Shown here: positions 1 through 6,217 of the stretch, in pieces | Numbering within the stretch: the stretch's first letter is position 1 | How the letters are laid out: every line of letters begins with the position of its first letter | NCBI GenBank assembly: GCA_021783935.1 | Contig: JAJXTK010000362.1 | Span: 1-6,684 of the forward strand | Reading direction: 5' to 3' | Length of the DNA: 6,684 nucleotides | Source of the DNA: Myxococcales bacterium | Lineage (GTDB): Bacteria; Myxococcota_A; Polyangia; Polyangiales; JADJMO01 | The notes under the pieces: generated by a model | Database searches by the model: none | The model's input: the letters and a program-made list of their open reading frames with translations, nothing else | What the model was told of the DNA's origin: nothing | Position numbers and translations under genes: made by a program

Positions 1-106
1 TAGCGAGACGCCGCGGCCCGCTGCCCGGCGTGGCGGGGCGCGCCTGCCCGATGCGGCGCCAACGCGCAAGGCGGGGGGCGGGGTACTTTCGGGCGAGTGC
101 ACACAC
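1..106. other. Non-coding flank downstream of the algH-family gene
   Basis: This short GC-rich stretch lies past the TAG stop of the minus-strand AlgH-family gene. I see no gene, no convincing terminator hairpin with a T-tract, and no repeat in it. An open frame crosses it on the plus strand but has no recognisable protein features. Confidence 0.5.
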
Positions 107-676
107 CTACGCTGATCCGCGGTTGTGCGAGGTCGTCATGAACGCCGCCGGCAGGACCCCCGCCCCGCGGAAGGCGGCGTCCCAGCGCTTGTCCACGGGC
201 ACCTCGAACACGATCCGATCGTCGAGATCCACCGGCAGCCACGCCCCCTGGCGGATCTCCTCCTCGAGCTGCCCCGGTGCCCAGCCGCTATAGCCGAGGA
301 ACGCCGCGTACACCGCGGGCCCCTCGTCGCGGCCGATGCTCGCGAGCACCTCGCGCGACTGCGTGACCGCGAGGCGATCGGAGAGCTTGATCTCCCCCTC
401 GCACGGCGTGTCGCTCGGGCGGTAGACGATCCAGCCGATCTCCTGCTGCACCGGCCCCCCGAGGCGCACCGCCTGCGGGTGCTTCGAGCCATCGTCCGAG
501 AGGCCGAGCTGCTCGAGCAGATCGCCGATGCTCGCGACCTCCTTGTCGCCGTTCACGACGATGCCGAGCGCCCCCTCCTCGCCGTGCGCCACGAGCAGCA
601 CGAGCGACTTGGCGAAGTTCGGATCGGTGAGCGGCGGCGCCGCGACGAGCAGGCCGGGTGCGAGCGGAGCGCTCAT
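107..676 (-). CDS. YqgE/AlgH family protein
   Basis: The 189-residue product matches the YqgE/AlgH (DUF179) family in length and motifs. The N-terminus has the signature G8-LLVA-P followed by LTDPNFAKSLVLL (residues 16-28), then H31 and GALGIVVN (35-42). The middle has LGGPV (72-76), and the C-terminal half has GYSGWAPGQLEEEI (128-141) followed by GAWL, all family hallmarks. The family is a single cytosolic domain of unproven biochemical role. The name AlgH comes from a link with alginate regulation in Pseudomonas, but a direct regulatory function is not established. The ATG start fits the family N-terminus; a weak purine stretch (GAGAG) lies just upstream. The start is only 5 bp from the stop of the preceding small ORF on the same strand, so the two are probably co-transcribed. 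No signal peptide or membrane segment is seen. Confidence 0.93.
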   Translation of the reverse strand: MSAPLAPGLLVAAPPLTDPNFAKSLVLLVAHGEEGALGIVVNGDKEVASIGDLLEQLGLSDDGSKHPQAVRLGGPVQQEIGWIVYRPSDTPCEGEIKLSDRLAVTQSREVLASIGRDEGPAVYAAFLGYSGWAPGQLEEEIRQGAWLPVDLDDRIVFEVPVDKRWDAAFRGAGVLPAAFMTTSHNRGSA

Positions 677-681
677 GTCTC

Positions 682-981
682 TCAGCTACCGCGAGCGCCG
701 AGGCCTGTCACGCGGACGGGCGCCGCGCGCGACGTCACGGCTGTAGCGAGCGCGGCGAGACCCCCGCCACCACGGTCACCTCGCCCGCCGGTGCAATAGG
801 GGACGAAGACGTGGTGCCACTCGCGCAACGGGTTGCGCGGATCGAGGTGGTCGCGGATGCCGGTGGCGACCCCCTCCTCGATGCCGGGCGCCGGCTCGGC
901 CGTCGAGGGCACGCCCGACGAGCACGCGGACGCCAACGTCACCAGCGCGAGGGCGCGCGGAGCAAGGTTGCGAGCTGCCAC
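682..981 (-). pseudogene. Truncated lipoprotein resembling a pectinacetylesterase-like protein (probable gene relic)
   Basis: The ORF encodes about 99 residues. The N-terminus is a lipoprotein-type signal (ARNLAPRALALVTLASAC, lipobox Cys near residue 20). The segment DPRNPLREWHHVFVPYCTGG resembles the internal block NPF-W-FVPYCTGD of secreted pectinacetylesterase-like proteins, which are several hundred residues long. The catalytic Ser motif that normally precedes this block and everything after the YCTG block are missing. The last ~35 residues are low-complexity Gly/Ala/Arg and look out of frame or unselected. I infer internal and C-terminal deletion of a former enzyme gene. A GTG at 985-987 lies too close to the strong purine-rich ribosome site, so the GTG at 979-981 (6-nt spacer) is preferred. 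The alternative is a genuine small lipoprotein; the family assignment comes from memory of the motif, not a search. Confidence 0.45.
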
Positions 982-987
982 GGGCAC

Positions 988-995
988 TCCCCCCT
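988..995 (-). promoter_or_regulatory. Strong ribosome binding site that selects the GTG start at 981
   Basis: Read on the minus strand this is AGGGGGGA, the best Shine-Dalgarno-like sequence in the window. It directly abuts GTG 985-987 but is 6 nt from the in-frame GTG 979-981, so it argues for the downstream start. Its survival in front of a truncated coding sequence suggests that the gene decayed recently or is still translated. Confidence 0.45.
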
Positions 996-1138
996 CTCAC
1001 GAGGGCGCCACACGAGCTCCGCCATCGCCGCGAGGCGCCGCCGATCGTGAGACGAGCACCACGCGTGCCGATCGGTCGCGAGCGCGACACGTGCCCGTCG
1101 AGCCCGAGCGGCAGGAGCGCGGCCGCAGAAGGCACCTC

Positions 1139-1280
1139 GCGACCTCTGCCTGGCAGGCCGTCGAGAAGCGGCCAGCGCAAGCCGTGACCGCCAGCCGGCT
1201 GTCGTCGATCGCGCGGAGAATCGCGGCATGACCCGGGAGAGGATCGGCCGGCCTCGGCGAGGCTCGACAGCCTGCGGGAG
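1139..1280 (-). repeat. Dispersed repeat, copy 1 (inverted relative to copy 2)
   Basis: The reverse complement of this block aligns with 6218-6379. Over 128 aligned bases I count 106 matches by hand (about 83%), leaving out a 24-base insertion in the other copy. Shared landmarks in minus-strand reading are CCGCAGGCTG at the start, GGCCGATCCTCT, GCCGCGA, CCGCGCGATCGAC, CGGTCAC and CTCGACGGCCTGC at the end. This copy has one unit of the 12-bp motif that is present three times in copy 2. It lies entirely in non-coding DNA. Mismatches fall at all codon positions, so it does not look like a conserved coding segment. It encodes no transposase; it could be a small non-autonomous element or a lineage-specific intergenic repeat. 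Confidence 0.75.
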
Positions 1281-1400
1281 CCGTGCGCTCGCAAGTGCGG
1301 GGGCAGCTCCCGACGCCCGACCGCCGAGCCCGGCGCGCCGCCGGGCTAGTGCGACGACCCATCCACGCCCCCGCACCCGCACCCGCCCCCGAGCCCGCTC

Positions 1401-2435
1401 TCACCCCCCCGCGGGGCACGCGCTCGCCGACGGCAGCTGGCACGTGGTGCTCGTCGCGCCGACGCAGCGCGCGGGCGCCGCGCAGTCAGGGCCGCTCGTC
1501 GGGTCGCAGGCCGCGCCGTCCGCCGCCGCGGCGACGCACGTCCCCTGCAGTGAGCCCGTCGCGATCCTGCACGTGCCCCCCGCCGCGCAGTCGGCGAACT
1601 TGCCGTGGCCGAGATCGCCGCACGGCTCGCCCGCGGCCACGAGCGCGACCGACGCGCACTGACGCGTGATCGCCGCGCACCGCAGGCCGTCGATGGCGGC
1701 GCAGCGCGGCGCGGTCTTGCCCGTCGGGTCGCACGAAGCGCCCACCGAAGCGCCGGCCGTCTGGCAGCTGCCCGCCCTCGTCGCCGTCGCCCCCACGCAC
1801 GAGAGCCCCGCCGCGCAGGGGGTGCCGGTGTCGTCGCACGGTGCGCTCGCGGCGCCGGGGGGCTGGCAGAGCTGCGTGGCCGCCACGCACTCGAGGCCAC
1901 GGTCGCACCCGTAGCTCGCGCACGATTGCCCCGCCTTCGCAGGGGCTCCGCACGTGCCGCACGCCGAGCCCTTCGCGACGCGGCAGGAGGCGCTCGCGCA
2001 CTGCGCGTCGAACGCGCAGGGCTGGCCGTCCGCGAGCCCGCCCACCTGCGGCAGGCAGGCGGCCGGCGGGTCGTTCGCGAAGAAGTCCGCACACGCCTCG
2101 CTCGCGCGCGCCACCGCGCACGCTTGCACGCTCGCCGCGGTCGCCCCCGTCGACGGGGCCGCGAGCGACGTCAGGCACAGCGCCTTGGTGCGGGCGACGC
2201 AGGTCGCCTGATCGGTCCATTTCGCCTGCGCGTCGAACGCGCTGCACTTCCACTCGAGCTGGCACTGCGCCGAGGCGGCGGCCGTGCATGCGGCGTCGTC
2301 TTCGGCGAGCGCGTCGCCCGAGCTTTGGGCGTCGCCTTCGGTCGTCGACGACGGCAGGCTCGTCTTGCCGCCGCAGGCACCCGAGGCGACCCCGAGAGAC
2401 CCGATCAGGAGGAGCGCGAAGCGAGGTGAAGTCAT
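1401..2435 (-). CDS. Secreted Cys-rich modular lipoprotein, function unknown
   Basis: The 344-residue product begins with a hydrophobic signal (FALLLIGSLGVASGAC) ending at a candidate lipidated Cys21. The match to a lipobox is imperfect, so simple secretion is possible. A low-complexity Ser/Asp linker follows. Residues 50-127 form an N-terminal domain with eight Cys (50, 58, 64, 79, 87, 106, 115, 127). From about residue 133 to the end there are Cys-rich modules with the pattern C-x-C-x-GLxC-x-C, at Cys sets 172/177/183/190, 200/207/213/224, 235/245/253/260, 272/283/289/300 and 310/318/324/332. In all there are 35 Cys, implying an extracytoplasmic disulfide-bonded protein. Similar Cys-rich exported proteins are common in myxobacteria, generally without known function. 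The ATG at 2433-2435 is chosen over an upstream GTG at 2499-2501 because it places the signal peptide at the N-terminus. Confidence 0.8.
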   Translation of the reverse strand: MTSPRFALLLIGSLGVASGACGGKTSLPSSTTEGDAQSSGDALAEDDAACTAAASAQCQLEWKCSAFDAQAKWTDQATCVARTKALCLTSLAAPSTGATAASVQACAVARASEACADFFANDPPAACLPQVGGLADGQPCAFDAQCASASCRVAKGSACGTCGAPAKAGQSCASYGCDRGLECVAATQLCQPPGAASAPCDDTGTPCAAGLSCVGATATRAGSCQTAGASVGASCDPTGKTAPRCAAIDGLRCAAITRQCASVALVAAGEPCGDLGHGKFADCAAGGTCRIATGSLQGTCVAAAADGAACDPTSGPDCAAPARCVGATSTTCQLPSASACPAGG

Positions 2436-2628
2436 GAGCACTAGGCTGACCAGGCCGCGCGTCGATGCGCGCCCTCGCGACGCGATCCTGATTGCGGTCA
2501 CGTCAAGACACGCGAGCGGCGCGCGCCGAACCTTTCGTCAACCGTCGCGGTCGCAGACTTCCCGTCACGGCAGATCCCGCGTGGCGGGCGCGTTGATGAG
2601 CCGGCGCGCCGCGCGTTAGCACGTCGTC
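2436..2628. promoter_or_regulatory. Divergent intergenic region between two lipoprotein genes
   Basis: These 193 bp separate the start codons of two divergently transcribed genes, so both promoters are expected here. I could not identify a convincing -35/-10 pair, an operator palindrome or a strong ribosome site for either gene. The assignment rests on gene orientation alone. Confidence 0.4.
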
Positions 2629-3363
2629 ATGAACGCACGTCGCCTCGCCCTGTCGCTCACGGCCGTCGCCATCGGAACCCTCCTCGCGTGCGGGCACGGC
2701 GGCGAAAGCCCCGATCCCGCGACGGCCGCCTCGCCCGACGACTCGGCGTCGGCCTCGAGCTCCGCGTCCGCCTCCGAAGCCGCGAGCCCGGGCAGCGCGC
2801 CCAACATGGACGACGTCGCCGACGACGGCTCCTGCGCCGGCCCGAACTGCCTTCGCCGCTGCGACAACAAGGGGCGCCCGCTCGACTGCACCGAGGCGGG
2901 CAAGGCGCTCCGGCAGGGGCTCGACGGGCTCAAGCAGGACCCCGCGCGCGCGGTCAGCTACCTCGACAAGGCGTGCGGGCTGAAGAGCCGCGAGGCGTGC
3001 GCGGTGCTCGCGCAGATGTTCACCTCGGGCGAGGGGGGCACGCCGAAGGATCTCCAGCGCTCGCTCATCTTGCTCGACGACGCCTGCGACCAGGGGCTCG
3101 GCGCCGCGTGCGACGACCTCGCGCGCCGCTACGACGCCGGGAGCGACGGCGCCAAGAAGGACCACGCCAAGGCCATCGGCTACTTCGCGAGCGGCTGCGC
3201 GGCCGAGGCGTCCGACGAGACCGCCTGCGCGAGCTTCGCTGACGCGCTCGCCAAGAAGGACAAGGACGCCGGCCGCTCGCTCGACGGCTGGAAGATGAAG
3301 TGCAAGGCGAAGAAGGGGGCGCCCGAGTGCGCCGCGATCGATCGGCTGAAGAAGAAGTCGTGA
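2629..3363 (+). CDS. Sel1/TPR-like repeat lipoprotein with paired cysteines
   Basis: The 244-residue product has a clear lipoprotein signal: MNARR, a hydrophobic stretch and the lipobox LLAC with lipidated Cys21. A Ser/Ala/Asp-rich linker (about 24-65) precedes a Cys cluster (69, 74, 78, 87). Residues about 100-244 are short helical repeats of Sel1 type: an A-x-x-YLDKAC-x7-AC helix pair (Cys116/124), then SLILLDDACDQGLGAAC (Cys153/161), then KAIGYFASGC with Cys190/200, and a final Cys225/234. Paired Cys at near-constant spacing recall Helicobacter Hcp proteins, where such pairs form disulfides within each repeat. The fold suggests a protein-binding scaffold on the outer or inner membrane surface; the partner is unknown. 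The start is the only Met that gives a proper signal peptide. The Lys-rich C-terminus (KKKS) ends at a TGA that lies inside a hairpin. Confidence 0.83.
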   Translation: MNARRLALSLTAVAIGTLLACGHGGESPDPATAASPDDSASASSSASASEAASPGSAPNMDDVADDGSCAGPNCLRRCDNKGRPLDCTEAGKALRQGLDGLKQDPARAVSYLDKACGLKSREACAVLAQMFTSGEGGTPKDLQRSLILLDDACDQGLGAACDDLARRYDAGSDGAKKDHAKAIGYFASGCAAEASDETACASFADALAKKDKDAGRSLDGWKMKCKAKKGAPECAAIDRLKKKS

Positions 3364-3397
3364 CGCGCGGCCGAGGGGCCGACGCGCGCGGCGTCAC
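3360..3397 (+). terminator. GC-rich hairpin at the Sel1-lipoprotein stop codon
   Basis: GTGACGC (3360-3366) pairs with GCGTCAC (3391-3397). Inside, CGGCC (3368-3372) pairs with GGCCG (3377-3381) around a GAGG loop, leaving an asymmetric internal loop. The outer stem includes the TGA stop. No T-tract follows, so it is not a canonical intrinsic terminator; it may slow RNA polymerase or protect the 3' end in the convergent spacer before argJB. At this GC content some stems arise by chance. Confidence 0.3.
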
Positions 3398-3582
3398 CCG
3401 AACGCGCGATCTTCGCCCACGCCTCGACGCTCGAGTCGCAGCGCTGCATCCCCGCACGACGAGCGCGTGGGGCACAGGACCAGGAGTGCGTCCGAGCTGA
3501 TGGCCGGGTCTCGACCGGGGGCTCGCGCGCACCGGGCGCGATTCGCGCCTCCGCGCGGGGCCGCCGACGAGAGCTGGTCGCC

Positions 3583-5676
3583 TCACGCGGTGACGAGCGT
3601 GCCGACGCCGCGATCGGTGAACAGCTCGGCGACGACGCCGTGCGGCGTGCGCCCGTCGACGAGGTGGACCTTCTGCACGCCCCCCGCGAGCGCGCGCAGG
3701 ACGCTCCGCGCCTTCTTCGCGAGGCCGCCGTGGACGACGCCGGTCGCGATCTTCGCCTCGAGCTGCGCGGCGGTGAGCTCGCTGACGAGCTCGCCCTCGT
3801 CCAGCACGCCGGGCACGTCGGTCAGGTAGATCAGCTTCTCGGCGCCGAGCGCGATCGCGACCTCGGCGGCGACCGCGTCCGCGTCGAGATCGTACCCTTC
3901 GCCGTCTTCGCCGAGCCCCACCGGCGAGATCACGGGCACGTACTGCTTGGAGAGGAGCAGCTCGAGCAGCTCCGCGTTCACGCCGACGATCTCGCCGACG
4001 CGCCCGAGGTCGCGCCCCCCCTCGCCCCGCAGCTTGCGCGCGCGCAGCAGGCCGCCGTCCTTGCCCGAGACGCCGACCGCGCGCGGGCGCTCCTGGTTGA
4101 GGAGCGAGACGATCTCGGCGCTCACGCGGCCGGTCATCACCATCTCGACGACGTCGTAGTCCTGCGCGTCGGTGACCCGCACGCCGTCGACCAGCTCGGG
4201 CTTCTTGTGCGGCTCGAGCTTCTCGAGGGTGCGCGCGATCTCGGGGCCGCCGCCGAGCACCAGGATCGGCAAGAGCCCCGCGTTGCGCAGCAGGTTCACG
4301 TCGTTGCAGAAGCTCGCCTTCAACGAGTCCTTCACCATCGCCGCGCCGCCGTACTGGACGACGGCGCGCTTGCCGGCGAACTTCGAGATGTACGAGAGCG
4401 CCTCGACGAGCAGCGCGCGCTTGAAGCCGGGGCTGTAGTTGGTGAGCCGATCGTCGCGCGCGACGACCCCCTCGGGCGAGGCGGTGACCAGCGACATGTA
4501 GTCGGCGTTGATCTTGACGTAGTCGTACGACAGGTCGCAGCCGTAGGCGGTCGCCGCGTCGTCACCCGCGTGCAGGTGCACCGCGATCTCCACGCGCGGC
4601 GCGCGCATCTTGGCGCGCAGCGAGGCGACGTCGTGCGGCGCCGGGCGCCCCCGATCGAAGACGACGACCCCTTGGATCTCGACGCGCGCGCGATCGAGCT
4701 CGATCGGCCACAGGTTCGCCCCTGCGCGCGCGCCGACCGTCGCGAGCACGCGCCCCCAGTTCGGATCGGCGCCGAAGATCGAGGCCTTCACGAGGCTCGA
4801 GCCGACGATCGACTTGGCGAGATCGCGCGCGATGCGATCACCCGGCGCGCCGGTGACGGTGACCTCGACGAGCTTGGTCGCCCCCTCGCCGTCCTCGGCG
4901 ATCGCGCGCGCGAGCTCGAGGCAGATCGAGCGCAGCGCCTCCTCGAAGGGGGCGTAGCCGTCGGAGCCGGCGGTGATCGGCGAATTGCCGGCGAGCCCGC
5001 TCGCGAGCGCGAAGACCGCGTCGTTGGTGCTCATGTCGCCGTCGACGACGACGCGGTTGAAGGTCGCGTCGGCGGCGCGATCGAGCATCGCCGCCAGCGT
5101 GCGCTCGTCGATCGCGGCGTCGGTCGTCACGAACACGAGCATGGTCGCGAGCTGCGGCGCGATCATGCCGGAGCCCTTGGCGAAGGCCGACAGGCGCACC
5201 TCCTTGTCGCCGACGCGCAGGGCGCGCGAGGCGAGCTTCAGGCGCGTGTCGGTGGTCATGATCGCCTCGGCCGCGGCCTCGATCGACGGCCCCGCGGCGG
5301 CCACCGCGCGCGGCGCGGCGGCGACGAGCTTGTGCGCGGGCAGGCGCACGCCGATGACGCCGGTCGAGGCGCAGAGGATCGCGCGCGGCGGGCAGCCGAT
5401 CGCCTCGGCGAACGCCTCGCGCACCGCGCGCACGTCCTCGAGCCCCTCGGGCCCGGTGAGCGCGTTCGCGTTGCCGCTGTTGACGACGATCGCGCGCACG
5501 CTGCTCGACGGCAGGCGCCCCTCGAGATCGACCAGCGGCGCGGCCTTGGCCTTGTTGATCGTGACGCACGCCGCGCCGACGCACGGCACGTCGCACAGGA
5601 TCAGCGCGAGGTCCTTGCGTGCGGCCTTCACGCCGACGTTCACCCCGGCGTAGCGAAAGCCCCGCGGCGTCTTCAC
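3583..5676 (-). CDS. argJB: Bifunctional ArgJ-ArgB fusion: glutamate N-acetyltransferase / acetylglutamate kinase
   Basis: The 697-residue protein joins two cytosolic arginine-biosynthesis enzymes. Residues 1-394 are ArgJ, which moves the acetyl group from N-acetylornithine to glutamate. Visible motifs are VVNSGNANA (64-72), the oxyanion-hole STGVIG (104-109), KGSGMIAPQLATML (167-180) with the self-cleavage/nucleophile Thr178, STNDA (216-220), FGADPNWGRV (301-310) and the C-terminal GCDLSYDYVKIN (379-390). After a linker, residues about 411-697 are an ArgB-type kinase that would phosphorylate N-acetylglutamate: YGGAAM (442-447), LGGGPEI (474-480), DGVRVTDA (497-504), SGKDGG (537-542), DLDAD (596-600), LTDVPGVLD (618-626) and DGRTPH (674-679). 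The kinase half departs from the family at Gln441 (normally Lys), Leu474 (His) and Asp596/Asp598 (Asn), while Arg500, Asp600 and Lys655 are kept. The start is GTG; an in-frame stop lies upstream, and a nearby ATG (5684-5686) is out of frame. maoC ends 45 bp upstream. Confidence 0.93.
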   Translation of the reverse strand: MKTPRGFRYAGVNVGVKAARKDLALILCDVPCVGAACVTINKAKAAPLVDLEGRLPSSSVRAIVVNSGNANALTGPEGLEDVRAVREAFAEAIGCPPRAILCASTGVIGVRLPAHKLVAAAPRAVAAAGPSIEAAAEAIMTTDTRLKLASRALRVGDKEVRLSAFAKGSGMIAPQLATMLVFVTTDAAIDERTLAAMLDRAADATFNRVVVDGDMSTNDAVFALASGLAGNSPITAGSDGYAPFEEALRSICLELARAIAEDGEGATKLVEVTVTGAPGDRIARDLAKSIVGSSLVKASIFGADPNWGRVLATVGARAGANLWPIELDRARVEIQGVVVFDRGRPAPHDVASLRAKMRAPRVEIAVHLHAGDDAATAYGCDLSYDYVKINADYMSLVTASPEGVVARDDRLTNYSPGFKRALLVEALSYISKFAGKRAVVQYGGAAMVKDSLKASFCNDVNLLRNAGLLPILVLGGGPEIARTLEKLEPHKKPELVDGVRVTDAQDYDVVEMVMTGRVSAEIVSLLNQERPRAVGVSGKDGGLLRARKLRGEGGRDLGRVGEIVGVNAELLELLLSKQYVPVISPVGLGEDGEGYDLDADAVAAEVAIALGAEKLIYLTDVPGVLDEGELVSELTAAQLEAKIATGVVHGGLAKKARSVLRALAGGVQKVHLVDGRTPHGVVAELFTDRGVGTLVTA

Positions 5677-5721
5677 GGCCCGGCATGGTAGCGCCGGCGC
5701 GCAGCGCGGCGAGCCGGATCG

Positions 5722-6195
5722 CTAGAGCTTGCGCAGCCGACCGACGTTCTCGGCGACGCACACCGGCTTGTCGCCCCCCTCGCGCTCGACCGTCCAGCGG
5801 TAGACGACCTGCACCCAGCCGCCGTCGAGCTCCTCGAGCGACGCGACCTCCAGCCAGGCGCGCACGCGCGAGCCGACCGGCAGCGGCGCGGGGAAGCGCA
5901 CCTTGTTCCAGCCGTAGTTCAGCGCGACGCCGAAGCCGCCCACGCGCTCGAGCAGGTCGGGGCGGAAGCCGTCGAGCATCGCGAGCGTGAGGTTGCCGTG
6001 CGCGATGGTGCCGCCGTAGGCCCCCTCGCGCCTCGCGCGCTCCGGGTCGACGTGGATCCACTGGCGATCGCCGCCGAGCTCGGCGAACGCGTCGATCATC
6101 GCCTGCGTGATCTCGCGCCAGCGGCTCGGGCCGATGCGGCGGCCGACGAGCGCGCGCAGGTCCTCGACGCTCTTCACCTGGACGAGGGCGGGCAT
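5722..6195 (-). CDS. MaoC-family (NodN-like) dehydratase/hydratase
   Basis: The 157-residue single-domain protein has the hot-dog fold hydratase signature GGDRQWIHVD (41-50), with the catalytic pair Asp43 and His48, followed by YGGTIAHGNLTLAM (60-73) and LNYGWNKVRFPAPLPVGSRVRA (around 92-113). The QWIHVD form rather than GDxNPxH places it with the NodN/Rv0130-like branch. Members hydrate trans-2-enoyl-CoA or a related acyl thioester in the cytosol; the exact substrate cannot be read from sequence. The ATG at 6193-6195 gives the normal family length and N-terminus, so longer readings through the upstream repeat are rejected. The gene lies between argC and argJB on the same strand, 45 bp before argJB, and is probably co-transcribed, though it has no known arginine role. 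No strong ribosome site is visible. Confidence 0.92.
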   Translation of the reverse strand: MPALVQVKSVEDLRALVGRRIGPSRWREITQAMIDAFAELGGDRQWIHVDPERARREGAYGGTIAHGNLTLAMLDGFRPDLLERVGGFGVALNYGWNKVRFPAPLPVGSRVRAWLEVASLEELDGGWVQVVYRWTVEREGGDKPVCVAENVGRLRKL

Positions 6196-6217
6196 GGGCG
6201 AGAGCGTCTCACGAACG

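Larger units (their letters stand above)
988..1400. other. Gene-free 413-bp spacer carrying a dispersed repeat
   Basis: The spacer lies between the 3' end of the Cys-rich lipoprotein gene and the truncated lipoprotein relic, both on the minus strand. Open frames cross it on both strands, as expected at this GC content, but none has recognisable protein features. Its identifiable content is the repeat copy at 1139-1280 and the ribosome site at 988-995. I found no further recognisable pieces of the pectinacetylesterase-like gene here. Confidence 0.5.

Noticed and set aside
125..799. A 224-codon plus-strand frame opposite the AlgH-family gene
   Set aside because: The composition is that of an antisense shadow, and the AlgH motifs on the minus strand account for the region.
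1139..1280. Dispersed repeat as a small conserved protein (both copies are open in one frame and give similar peptides)
   Set aside because: Mismatches are spread over all codon positions, there is no start codon with a ribosome site, and the shared frame follows simply from nucleotide similarity plus a 24-base insertion.
2436..2501. Upstream GTG start at 2499-2501 for the Cys-rich lipoprotein
   Set aside because: It would put 22 polar, Arg-containing residues before the signal peptide; the ATG at 2433-2435 gives a normal export signal.
2503..3165. A 220-codon minus-strand frame opposite the Sel1-like gene
   Set aside because: It has no recognisable motif; the plus-strand frame has a signal peptide and repeats.
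3640..5691. A 683-codon plus-strand open frame opposite argJB
   Set aside because: Its product is Arg/Asp/His-rich low-complexity sequence typical of an antisense shadow at high GC. The minus strand has clear ArgJ and ArgB motifs throughout.
4838..6061. A 407-codon minus-strand frame across maoC and argJB
   Set aside because: It is an Arg/Gly/Ala-rich out-of-frame shadow with no domain.
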